DNA of 64,000 bases from Saposhnikovia divaricata. Lineage: Eukaryota > Streptophyta > Magnoliopsida > Apiales > Apiaceae. The stretch is taken from contig JAZHRN010000137.1 of NCBI GenBank assembly GCA_036435485.1, positions 2,046,001 through 2,110,000 on the forward strand, written 5' to 3'. The notes beneath the pieces are model-generated. The model did no database searches and was not told where the DNA came from. It worked only from the letters and a program-made list of their open reading frames with translations. Every line of letters begins with the position of its first letter. Position 1 is the first letter of the stretch. Position numbers and translations under genes: made by a program. Positions 39,887-49,600 of the stretch are shown here, one piece after another.

Positions 39887-40459
39887 TTAAGGGGCCTTAG
39901 GGGCCTCCTTAGCAGGAGAAGCATCCTCAGAACTAGTCTCAGTAGTAGACCCCTCGTCGACAGAGTTAGCAGCACCAGGCTGAGCTAGAGGAGGCTCAGG
40001 ATCCAAAGCTGAAGTAGTGGCAGTAGCATGCTCCTTGACCAGAGCATCATCCTCCCCGAATAGCTCTTCACTGGAACCAGGCTCATGTGTCAAGGCACTA
40101 GGAAGGTGAGGGCTAGGAAAAGCAGAAGGCAAGAATAACCCTGGATGCTGCCTCAGAACTGCTTCAAGGGCTTTGGTCCACCCATCAGTAAACTGACTAG
40201 GAAAGAGCATCTCATCATGCTGATCCATGAGAGTCTTGTACTCATCTAAATCCAGATAATCATCAATATGCTTCTCCTTGTCATCCTTCAGGGCAACCAG
40301 CTCCGCATGCATCCCAACCATCTCTTCATCTTTCTTCTTTAGTTGCTCTTCCAGACGGTTAATGTGGAGAGTCTTCTTCTGAGACTCAGACTCAAAAGCT
40401 TTGGACTTCTCCTTCCAAGCTTTGACTTTTTGAACCAAGCTTTGGAAATGGACGTTAGC
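39887..40459 (-). CDS. Antisense gene, exon 3 (coiled coil and acidic tail)
   Basis: The last exon of a minus-strand gene carried by the retrotransposon; 190 codons plus TAA at 39887-39889. It starts after the acceptor ATGCAG/GCTAAC (AG at 40461-40460) in phase 0. The first 75 or so residues are rich in Lys, Glu and Leu with heptad-like spacing (QSLVQKVKAWKEKSKAF, RLEEQLKKKDEEM), predicted coiled coil. The C-terminal 80 are low-complexity Pro, Ala, Ser, Glu. Function unknown; extra ORFs between pol and the 3' LTR, some antisense, are established for Tat-lineage elements. Confidence 0.75.
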   Translation of the reverse strand, partial: ANVHFQSLVQKVKAWKEKSKAFESESQKKTLHINRLEEQLKKKDEEMVGMHAELVALKDDKEKHIDDYLDLDEYKTLMDQHDEMLFPSQFTDGWTKALEAVLRQHPGLFLPSAFPSPHLPSALTHEPGSSEELFGEDDALVKEHATATTSALDPEPPLAQPGAANSVDEGSTTETSSEDASPAKEAPKAP

Positions 40460-40538
40460 CTGCATGAAAGGTTAGCATTGAAATCAAGTAGTGAATCTAA
40501 GTCGTTAAGGTATTGAAAGATAAAAGTTCGAGACTCAC
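40460..40538 (-). other. Intron 2 of the antisense gene (79 nt)
   Basis: Minus-strand donor GTG/GTGAGT at 40539/40538 matches the plant consensus; acceptor TTTCATGCAG ends at 40460. Removing it joins two open frames in phase 0. Confidence 0.75.
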
Positions 40539-40906
40539 CACAGCGATAGCCTGAGCACCGAGTGCCTCTGACTCACCAATACCTCCACCAAGGACCATGT
40601 CCTTATAGTCAGGGGTGGTGATTGAGTTCAAAGACCAATCCATGGAGTGCTTGGTAGAGCCCACCACAGAATCCTGCTTTCTGATGCCCCAGGGAGGCCT
40701 GAAAACTGTCGACTGGACGTTAACCTGGGAGCTCCCCTCCAATCCAGCTATGTCACCATATCTCAACTCTCCTTTCTGGACCTTGTGGGGGCGTAGAAAA
40801 GAAGGCTCTGTGTTTTTCCCTCGAGGGTCAGCAGCCCTCTTAGCTCGAACCATCCTGGAAGTCTCTTCATCAGGAGAGGGTGCAGCCTCCACAATCAACT
40901 TCGCAA
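40539..40906 (-). CDS. Antisense gene, exon 2
   Basis: 368 nt between acceptor TTCTTGCAG (ending 40907) and donor GTGAGT (from 40538). With one base carried from exon 1 it gives exactly 123 codons. The product is polar, with a basic segment (RMVRAKRAADPRGK) that could act as a nuclear signal, then a Gly-rich end (GGGIGESEALGAQAIA). No known domain recognised. Opposite-strand frames in this stretch are shadows. Confidence 0.7.
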
Positions 40907-40985
40907 CTGCAAGAACAACCAAAAATAGAGTTGGAATAAATTCAGTAAAAAAAAAGTAAATGGCAAAGACTAGTAAGAAAATTAC
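40907..40985 (-). other. Intron 1 of the antisense gene (79 nt)
   Basis: Minus-strand donor CGGG/GTAAT at 40986/40985 and acceptor TTCTTGCAG ending at 40907. It interrupts a Val codon in phase 1, and removal keeps the frame. Same length as intron 2. Confidence 0.72.
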
Positions 40986-41799
40986 CCCGTTCAGAAACTC
41001 TGGAAAGGCCTACTCCCCTTAGAGATTCCTCATTTAAAAGACTTAGGCAGGTAATAGAACTACCGTCTACCTGGGTCAGAGTATTATAAGCGGCCTGTTC
41101 CTCGGTACTAAGGACGATTCCCTTAGCACTTTCGTCTGAAACTCTCGAGAATGTCTGCCTAAAGAGAGTGCCCCAATCACCTCCATCCCATTCTAAGTAT
41201 GCAAACTCATTTTTCCAGCCCGTATTATTATCAGGGATTGACTTGCCGTTAAAAATTGGGGGAACTCTAGGACGGAGCTTAACATATACCCAGCCAGGGT
41301 TCGTGGCAGGACTATTGTAAAATTGAAAAATTTTGCGAAAAAGCGCAACAGATAAAGGGAGTTGTTGTCAGAGACACAAAACCATAAAACATAATATAAT
41401 TCTCCACGCGTTTGGCGGGAGTTGACATGGACTAATTTGAACGTCAGCTAAAAGTCTAGGAATGAATTCATGAAATGGAAAACGAAGGCCAGCTACTAGA
41501 CTCTCCCTATAAACACACAAAGAATTGGGTTTCCAGTGACAAGGTCTGTCACCTGGCACAGCTGGGACAAGTTTATAAGGTGATTTAATTTTAAAAAGTT
41601 TGTTATATCTAGTGATTTCATCAACATCATGATACGAGCTACAACAGTCATATGCATCTAATTCTGACAAAGAAGGGTAATCATCTCCACGTTGATTTAA
41701 CATATCTACTAGAGATGTGTAAGAAGAGCGAATGGTGATTGTACCTTTGGAGGAGGCAGAATTCATTTTTGCAAGGCGGGACTTAGCTTTGTCCTCCAT
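40986..41799 (-). CDS. Antisense gene, exon 1 (plant transposon-associated domain), with an internal stop
   Basis: Starts at ATG 41799, the first ATG downstream of the minus-strand TATA box at 42061-42068. The stretch LVAGLRFPFHEFIPRLLAD followed by a PNAWRI motif and a hydrophobic segment resembles the 'putative gypsy type transposon' domain (PF04195, Transposase_28) found in extra proteins of plant Tat elements. An in-frame TGA at 41370-41368 (codon 144) breaks it; the same frame then continues to the donor at 40986 with good coding character (VKLRPRVPPIF, EFAYLEWDGGDWGTLF). Intact, the spliced protein would be 584 residues. Its role is unknown; expression from the antisense strand might affect the element's own transcripts, which is inference. 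Confidence 0.72.
41368..41370 (-). other. Internal stop codon in the antisense gene
   Basis: TGA on the minus strand, with open frame on both sides. A CpG-context C-to-T change from an Arg codon is the simplest origin. It makes this copy of the antisense gene probably non-functional. Confidence 0.65.
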
Positions 41800-41836
41800 T
41801 GATTCTCCTGGGAAAAGGATTGAAGCTCCGCTAAAA

Positions 41837-41930
41837 CCCAGAAAATATGAAGATTTGAAGAAATCTTCAAAGAAAACCCAGAAGCTATGAAGATATGAAG
41901 AAATCTTCAAGGAGAAACCCAGAAACCACC
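41837..41930 (-). repeat. 40-bp duplication in the antisense gene's 5' leader
   Basis: CCCAGAA followed by a GAAGA-rich segment with AAGAAATCTTC occurs from 41837, 41877 and, in part, 41918 (period 40-41 bp). It lies wholly upstream of the 41799 start codon and contains no ATG on the minus strand. Confidence 0.65.
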
Positions 41931-42060
41931 GTGAAGGGGAGGAGCTTCGATAAAAACTCTCGCCGGAAATCGCCTTGAAATAAAGAGAACTATAGAGAGA
42001 ATTTCTAGTGAAGTGTTTGAGTAGAAGTGAGAATGAGAAAGTGAACTCTCCACTCTCACT

Positions 42061-42068
42061 CTTATATA
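42061..42068 (-). promoter_or_regulatory. TATA box of the antisense gene
   Basis: Minus strand TATATAAG followed by a pyrimidine/purine-biased leader. No ATG occurs on the minus strand between here and 41799, so the predicted start codon is the first one in the transcript. Confidence 0.65.
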
Positions 42069-42131
42069 CAACTTTTCAGCCGGTTGAAATTCCTCCAAAC
42101 GGTCAGAAAACCTACAGTGACAGGTCAAAAA

Positions 42132-42357
42132 AGCCCATGAAACCGGCCCAAATTAAGGCTCAATTGTAGGACATTCTTATAAAAATATCTTGGAAAAATA
42201 TCTTAGATATTTTGAAATTTTTTTAGATATTTTTGAAAAATATCATAGACAAAAGATCCCAAATTTAGATTCGAATAGCCCGGACGGGCCCAATAACAAC
42301 TATGAGGTCAAGCCCATTTTGAAAAGAAATGTATTAGGCCCAATAAGAATAGGCCCA
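42132..42357 (-). promoter_or_regulatory. Cluster of six site II-type motifs upstream of the antisense gene
   Basis: Minus-strand TGGGCT/TGGGCC at 42132-42137, 42145-42150, 42287-42292, 42311-42316, 42337-42342 and 42352-42357, all within about 300 bp upstream of the TATA box. Such clusters are typical of TCP-regulated plant promoters. Regulation is inferred. Confidence 0.5.
42178..42245. repeat. AT-rich imperfect palindromes
   Basis: A run of AAATATC / GATATTT arms (for example AATATCTTAGATATT) forming several overlapping imperfect hairpins. It lies between the antisense promoter elements. Function unknown. Confidence 0.5.
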
Positions 42358-42372
42358 AAGCCAAAGTGGCCC

Positions 42373-43010
42373 TTATTTCGACCAGAATCCTGGTCGAAAT
42401 GACCAAGAATCCTGGTCGAAAAACCTTTCGACCAAAGCGTTGGAAACGCCCTTATTTCGACCAGAATCCTGGTCGAAATGACCAAGAATCCTGGTCGAAA
42501 AACCTTTCGACCAAAGCGTTGGAAACGCCCTTATTTCGACCAGAATCCTGGTCGAAATAACCAAGAATCCTGGTCGAAAAACCTTTCGACCAAAGCGTTG
42601 GAAATGCCCTTATTTCGACCAGAATCCTGGTCGAAACGACCAAGAATCCTGGTCGAAAAACCTTTCGACCAAAGCGTTGGAAACGCCCTTATTTCGACCA
42701 GAATCCTGGTCGAAACGACCAAGAATCCTGGTCGAAAAACCCTTCGACCAAAACCATTCTGGGGCCCTTATTTCGACCAGAAACCTGGTCGAAACGACCA
42801 GGAATCCTGGTCGAAAAACCCTTCGACCAGAACAAAATTGGACCCTTATTTCGACCAAGATCCTGGTCGAAACGACCAAGAATCCTGGTCGAAAATCTCT
42901 TCGATCAGGAAGCTAAAGAAGGCCTTATTTCGACCAGAATCCTGGTCGAATTCCTGGTCGAATTCCTAGTCGAATTCCTGATCGAAAATACTCAATCCTG
43001 GTCGAAATTT
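42373..43010 (+). repeat. 79-bp tandem repeat with internal palindromes in the retrotransposon 3' region
   Basis: Units start with TTATTTCGACCAG at 42373, 42452, 42531, 42610, 42689, 42768, 42846 and 42925; the period is 79 bp, once 78. Each unit holds a perfect hairpin, ATTTCGACCAG/CTGGTCGAAAT in the first (42375-42400, 11-bp arms, 4-base loop), plus a second arm CCTGGTCGAAAAACC and CTTTCGACC. The first four or five units are almost identical; later ones diverge, and the end decays into 12-bp TCGAATTCCTGG-like repeats. Frames open through it (such as 42478-42969) only reflect the repeat period and are not genes. Confidence 0.93.
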
Positions 43011-43320
43011 GCTATAAAAATTGATTTTTCGATAGCAAATCTTCACGGACATGGAATTTTGATACTTATGGGTACCATAATAGGATAAATATGGAAATAC
43101 GAGGAATTTCATAGATAATTCCTTGAAGAAAAAGACTCTGTAACTAAAGTTATGGAAATTGCTTAGCCTCGAATAAGGCATATCGTCGTAAACGTGTCGG
43201 TCGCTCCACACTTTGCATCAAGACGACATTTGTGAAACACTAATGTACAAAGCCCTGACCCAAGTCTCACGAAAGGCAGTTAAAACTTCAAGGAAAACCT
43301 GATCAGTTTTCCTAGAAGTT
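43011..43320 (+). other. Retrotransposon 3' untranslated end
   Basis: About 310 bp between the tandem repeat and the polypurine stretch, of ordinary base composition. No credible gene or RNA was seen. Confidence 0.6.
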
Positions 43321-43330
43321 GGGAGGCAAA
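43321..43330 (+). promoter_or_regulatory. Polypurine tract for plus-strand DNA synthesis
   Basis: GGGAGGCAAA immediately before the TG of the 3' LTR. The position is right; the single C makes it imperfect. Confidence 0.65.
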
Positions 43331-43845
43331 TGATATGGGCTAAAAGTAAGCCTTAAAGACACCTTTAATGTGGTATTAATTATACCCGGAATGGTCCAAA
43401 CGTGGGGCCCACCAGATGGGCCCAAACCCTATTTATAATATTAATTTCGTAATTAATATTAAGGGTAATAAACAGCTCAGCAAATAAGAGTTGGATAAGG
43501 ATAATATCCCCTTCAGACTTATCCTATAAGGCATCCAATTCTATATGGAAATTGATTCCTATAAGGAATAGATCTAGAACCTTCCTCAAAGGCTTGTCTA
43601 CCAAGTCTCAGAATCCTACCATAATTCTAAGGCTTCTCAACCTATATAAAGGGCCAGACCCCTCATCTCAGAACTACGTTTTTTGGCTTGATCTTTGATA
43701 TTCATCAAAGTACGTAGGGATCTTGTGAAGGCAGATTCAGCCACGAGCACGAGAGCAGCCATTAAAGCACGAAGCTCACACACCTTTGCATTAAATACAC
43801 AAACCCTAGCCGCAATACTAGCAACCTGGTTTTTATTCCACAACA
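43331..43845 (+). repeat. 3' long terminal repeat (515 bp)
   Basis: Starts TGATATGGGC, ends TTCCACAACA. Same length as the 5' LTR, five single-base differences and no gaps. The TATA box at 43643-43650 could in principle drive transcription into the neighbouring satellite. Confidence 0.97.
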
Positions 43846-43850
43846 GAAAC
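43846..43850 (+). repeat. Target-site duplication, right copy (GAAAC)
   Basis: GAAAC followed by AAAATATATAAAAATATCC, the continuation of the class H monomer interrupted at 33220. Confidence 0.96.
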
Positions 43851-43917
43851 AAAATATATAAAAATATCCACAAAATGGTCCAACTTGATTTTTAACGATA
43901 TCCCGTGTACTAACCCC

Positions 43918-46686
43918 TTTGGGGTTTAGGGTTCATGGTTCCAAAAACCGAGTTTCGATCATATCAGCTCCGATTCCGGTCCGAAATGCGTCAAATAAAA
44001 TTTGGTTGTATTCCAATAACCCATAGGAACAAAATATGTAAAAATATCCACAAAATGGACCGACTCGATTTTTAACAATATCTCGTGTGCAAACACCTAT
44101 TTAGGATTATCCGAAAACCGAGTTTCGATTATATCAGCTCCGATTCAGGTCCAAATTTCGTCAATTAAAATTTCATTGAATTCCAATAATCCATAAGAAC
44201 AAAATATGTAAAAATATCCCTAAACTGGTTCGACTCAATTTTTAACAATATCTCGTGTACTAACCCCTTTGAGGATTATCCGAAAACCGAGTTTCGGTCA
44301 TTTCAGCCCCGATTCAGGTCCAAACTGCACCAAATAAAATTTCATTGCATTCCAATAACCCATAAGAACAAAATATGTAAAAATATCCAGAAAATGGTCC
44401 GACTCGATTTTTAACAATATCACGTGTACTAACCATTTTGAGGATTATCCAAAAATCAAGTTTCGATTATATCAGCTCCGATTCAGGTCTGAATTGCGTC
44501 AAATAAAATTTCGTTGAATTCCAATAACCCATAGGAACAAAATATATAAAAATATCCACAAAACGGTCTGACTTGATTTTTAACAATATCCCGTGTACTA
44601 ACCCCTTTAAGAATTTTCCGAAAACTGAGTTTCGATCAAATCTGCTCCGATTCCGGTCCGAACTGCGTCAAATAAAATTTTGTTGAATTCCAATAACCCA
44701 TAGGAACAAAATATGTAAAAATATCCAGAAAATGGTCCGACTCGATTTTTAACAATATCCCGTGTACTAACCCCTTTGAGGATTATCCGAAGACCAAGTT
44801 TCGATCATATCAGCTTCGATTCAAGTCCGAACGGCACCAAATAAAATTTCATTGAATTCCAATAACCCATAGGAACAAAATATATAAAAATATCCACAAA
44901 ATGGTCCAACTTGATTTTTAACGATATCCCGTGTACTAACCCCTTTGAGAATTTTCCGAAAGCCGAGTTTCGATCATATCAGCTCCGATTCCGATCCGAA
45001 CTGCGTCAAAAAAAATTTCGTTGAATTCCAATAACCCATAGGAACAAAATATGTAAAAATATCCAGAAAATGGTCCGACTCGATTTTTAACAATATCCCG
45101 TGTACTAACCCTTTTGAGGATTATCCAAAACCGAGTTTCGATCATATCAGCTTCGATTCAAGTCCGAACGGCACCAAATAAAATTTCATTTAATTCCAAT
45201 AACCCATTGAAACAAAATATATAAAAATATCCACAAAATGGTCCAACTTGATTTTTAACGATATCCCGTGTACTAACCCCTTTGGGGTTTAGGGTTCATG
45301 GTTCCAAAAACCGAGTTTCGATCATATCAGCTCCGATTCCGGTCCGAAATGCGTCAAATAAAATTTGGTTGTATTCAAATAACCCATAGGAACAAAATAT
45401 GTAAAAATATCCACAAAATGGACCGACACGATTTTTAACAATATCTCGTGTGCAAACACCTATTTAGGATTATCCGAAAACCGAGTTTCGATCATATCAG
45501 CTCCGATTCAGGTCCAAATTTCGTCAAATAGAATTTCATTGAATTCCAATAATCCATAAGAACAAAATATGTAAAAATATCCCTAAACTGGTTCGACTCA
45601 ATTTTTAACAATATCTCGTGTACTAACCCCTTTGAGGATTATCCGAAAACCGAGTTTCGATCATTTCAGCCCCGATTCAGGTCCAAACTGCACCAAATAA
45701 AATTTCATTGCATTCCAACAACCCATAAGAACAAAATATGTAAAAATATCCAGAAAGCATCCGATTCTAAAGTCCTTTCCTAAACCACTTCCCGTTCAGT
45801 TGCTCCGACTCGATTTTTAACAATATCACGTGTACTAACCCCTTTGAGGATTATCCAAAATCAAGTTTCGATTATATCAGCTCCGATTCAGGTCTGAATT
45901 GCGTCAAATAAAATTTGTTGAATTCCAATAACCCATAGGAACAAAATGTATAAAAATATCCACAAAATGGTCCGACTTGATTTTTAACAATATCCCGTGT
46001 ACTAACCCCTTTGAGAATTTTCCGAAAACCGAGTTTCGATCATATCTGCTCCGATTCCGGTCCGAACTGCGTCAAATAAAATTTTGTTGAATTCCAATAA
46101 CCCATAGGAACAAAATATGTAAAAATATCCAGAAAATGGTCCGACTCGATTTTTAACAATATCCCGTGTACTAACCCCTTTGAGGATTATCCGAAAACCG
46201 AGTTTCGATCATATCAGCTTCGATTCAAGTCCGAACGGCACCAAATAAAATTTCATTGAATTCCAATAACCCGTAGGAACAAAATATATAAAAATATCCA
46301 CAAAATGGTCCAACTTGATTTTTAACGATATCCCATGTACTAACCCCATTGAGAATTTTTCCGAAAGCCGAGTTTCGATCATATCAGCTCCGATTCCGGT
46401 CCGAACTGCGTCAAATAAAATTTCGTTGAATTCCAATAACCCATAGGAACAAAATATGTAAAAATATCCAGAATATGGTCCGACTCGATTTTTAACAATA
46501 TCCCGTGTACTAACCCTTTTGAGGATTATCCGAAAACCGAGTTTCGATCATATCAGCTTCGATTCAAGTCCGAACGGCACCAAATAAAATTTCATTGAAT
46601 TCCAATAACCCATAGGAACAAAATATATAAAAATATCCACAAAATGGTCCAACTTGATTTTTAACGATATCCCGTGTACTAACCCC
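43918..46686 (+). repeat. Two 8-monomer HOR units, the second with a foreign insert
   Basis: Class A at 43918, 45281 and 46687. The first unit is 1363 bp. The second is 1406 bp, and the 43-bp excess equals the net length added by the non-satellite insert at 45757-45803. Confidence 0.85.
45757..45803. other. 47-bp non-satellite insert in a class C monomer
   Basis: Where other copies read CCAGAAAATGGTCCGACTCG, this one has CCAGAAA, then 47 foreign bases starting GCATCCGATTCTAAAG and ending CGTTCAGTTGC, then TCCGACTCG. Four satellite bases (ATGG) are missing. No direct repeats flank it. Its first 13 bases match the LTR at 33421-33433 with one mismatch, which may be chance. Confidence 0.85.
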
Positions 46687-49600
46687 TTTGGGGTTTAGGG
46701 TTCATGGTTCCAAAAACCGAGTTTCGATCATATCAGCTCCGATTCCGGTCCGAAATGCGTCAAATAAAATTTCGTTGTATTCCAATAACCCATAGGAACA
46801 AAATATGTAAAAATATCCACAAAATGGACCGACTCGTTTTTTACAATATCTCGTGTGCAAACACCTATTTAGGATTATCCGAAAACCGAGTTTCGATCAT
46901 ATCAGCTCCGATTCAGGTCCAAATTTCGTCAAATAAAATTTCATTGAATTCCAATAATCCATAAGAACAAAATATGTAAAAATATCCCTAAACTGGTTCG
47001 ACTCAATTTTTAACAATATCTCGTGTACTAACCCCTTTGAGGATTATCCGAAAACCGAGTTTCGATCATTTCAGCCCCGATTCTGGTCCAAACTGCACAA
47101 AATAAAATTTCATTGCATTCCAATAACCCATAAGACAAAATATGTAAAAATATCTAGAAAATGGTCCGACTCAATTTTTAACAATATCACGTGTACTAAC
47201 CCCTTTGACGATTATCCAAAATCAAGTTTCGATTATATCAGCTCCGATTCAGGTCTGAATTGCGTCAAATAAAATTTCGTTGAATTCCAATAACCCATAG
47301 GAACAAAATATATAAAAATATCCACAAAATGGTCCGACTTGATTTTTAACAATATCCCGTGTACTAACCCCTTTGAGAATTTTCCGAAAACCGAGTTTCG
47401 ATCATATCTGCTCCGATTCCGGTCCGAACTGCGTCAAATAAAATTTTGTTGAATTCCAATAACCCATAGGAACAAAATATGTAAAAATATCCAGAAAATG
47501 GTCTGACTCGATTTTTAACAATATCCCGTGTACTAACCCCTTTGAGGATTATCCGAAAACCGAGTTTCGATCATATCAGCTTCAATTCAAGACCGAACGG
47601 CACCAAATAAAATTTCATTGAATTCCAATAACCCATAGGAACAAAATATATAAAAATATCCACAAAATGGTCCAACTTGATTTTTAACGATATCCCATGT
47701 ACTAACCCCTTTGAGAATTTTTCCGAAAGCCGAGTTTCGATCATATCAGCTCCGATTCTGCTCCGAACTGCGTCAAATAAAATTTCGTTGAATTCCAATA
47801 ACCCATAGGAACAAAATATGTAAAAATATCCAAAATATGGTCCGACTCGATTTTTAACAATATCCCGTGTACTAACCCTTTTGAGGATTATCCGAAAACC
47901 GAGTTTCGATCATATCAGCTTCGATTCAAGTCCGAACGGCACCAAATAAAATTTCATTGAATTCCAATAACCCATAGGAACAAAATATATAAAAATATCC
48001 ACAAAATGGTCCAACTTGATTTTTAACGATATCCCGTTGGGGTTTAGGGTTCATGGTTCCAAAAACCGAGTTTCGATCATATCAGCTCCGATTCCGGTCT
48101 GAAATGCGTCAAATAAAATTTCGTTGTATTCCAATAACCCATAGGAACAAAATATGTAAAAATATCCACAAAATGGACCGACTCGATTTTTAACAATATC
48201 TCGTGTGCAAACACCTATTTAGGATTATCCGAAAACCGAGTTTCGATCATATCAGCTCCGATTCAGGTCCAAATTTCGTCAAATAAAATTTCATTGAATT
48301 CCAATAATCCATAAGAACAAAATATGTAAAAATATCCCTAAACTGGTTCGACTCAATTTTTAACAATATCTCGTGTACTAACCCCTTTGAGGATTATCCG
48401 AAAACCGAGTTTCGGTCATTTCAGCCCCGATTCAGGTCCAAACTGCACCAAATAAAATTTCATTGCATTCCAATAACCCATAAGAACAAAATATGTAAAA
48501 ATATCCAGAAAATGGTCCGACTCAATTTTTAACAATATCCCGTGTACTAACCCATTTGAGGATTATCCAAAAATCGAGTTTCGATTATATCAGTTCCGAT
48601 TCAGGTCTGAATTGCGTCAAATAAAATTTCGTTGAATTCCAATAACCCATAGGAAAAAAATATGTAAAAATATCCACAAAATGGTCCGATTTGATTTTTA
48701 ACAATATCCCGTGTACTAACCCCTTTGAGAATTTTCCGAAAACCGAGTTTCGATCATATCAGCTCCGATTCCGGTCCGAACTTCGTCAAATAAAATTTCA
48801 TTGAATTCCAATAACCCATAGGAACAACATATGTAAAAATATCCAGAAAATGGTCCGACACGATTTTTAACAATATCCCGTGTACTAACCCCTTTGAGGA
48901 TTATCCGAAAACCGAGTTTCGATCATATCAGCTTCGATTCAAGTCCGAACGGCACCAAATAAAATTTCATTGAATTCCAATAACCAATAGGAACAAAATA
49001 TATAAAAATATCCACAAAGTGGTCCAACTTGATTTTTAAAAATATCCCGTGTACTAACCCCTTTGGGGTTTAGGGTTCATGGTTCCAAAAACCGAGTTTC
49101 GATCATATCAGCTCCGATTCCGGTCCGAAATGTGTCAAATAAAATTTCGTTGTATTCCAATAACCCATAGGAACAAAATATGTAAAAATATCCACAAAAA
49201 TGGACCGACTCGATTTTTAACAATATCTCGTGTGCAAACACCTATTTAGGATTATCCGAAAACTGAGTTTCGATCATATCAGCTCCGATTCAGGTCCAAA
49301 TTTTGTCAAATAAAATTTCATTGAATTCCAATAATCCATAAGAACAAAATATGTAAAAATATCCCTAAACTGGTTCGACTCATTTTTTAACAATATCTCG
49401 TGTACTAACCCCTTTGAGGATTATCCGAAAACCGAGTTTCGGTCATTTCAGCCCCGATTCAGGTCCAAACTGCACCAAATAAAATTTCATTGCATTCCAA
49501 TAACCCATAAGAACAAAATATGTAAAAATATCCAGAAAATAGTCCGACTCGATTTTTAACAATATCACGTGTACTAACCCCTTTGAGGATTATCCAAAAA

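Larger units (their letters stand above)
33221..43845 (+). mobile_element. Ty3/gypsy LTR retrotransposon, Tat lineage, 10,625 bp
   Basis: Complete element by structure: two 515-bp LTRs with TG...CA ends, flanking GAAAC duplications, a primer-binding site two bases after the 5' LTR and a purine-rich stretch before the 3' LTR. The plus-strand coding order is gag, protease, reverse transcriptase, RNase H, a second archaeal-type RNase H, integrase; that order with two RNase H domains and no chromodomain identifies the plant Tat lineage (the group with Retand, Ogre and Grande). Downstream lie an antisense spliced gene and a tandem-repeat region. Two lesions break the plus-strand frame, at 38074-38076 and 38506-38510, so this copy would need proteins from another element to move. 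Five LTR differences indicate a young insertion. Confidence 0.97.

Noticed and set aside
40615..40959. Plus-strand frame of 114 codons opposite antisense exon 2
   Set aside because: Shadow of the minus-strand exon. It spans the predicted intron boundary and has no family resemblance.
41800..41910. Upstream extension of antisense exon 1 to 41910
   Set aside because: The codon at 41910 is TTG, not ATG, and the extension runs through a 40-bp duplicated leader. The first ATG is at 41799.
42478..42969. 163-codon frame with repeated FDQNPGRN-like peptide
   Set aside because: The period of 79 bp shifts frame every unit, and the frame exists only because the repeat lacks stops. The opposite strand also has overlapping frames.
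33221..43845. Second nested transposon inside the element
   Set aside because: No further terminal repeats or target duplications were seen. The antisense gene and tandem repeat lie where Tat elements usually carry extra sequence.
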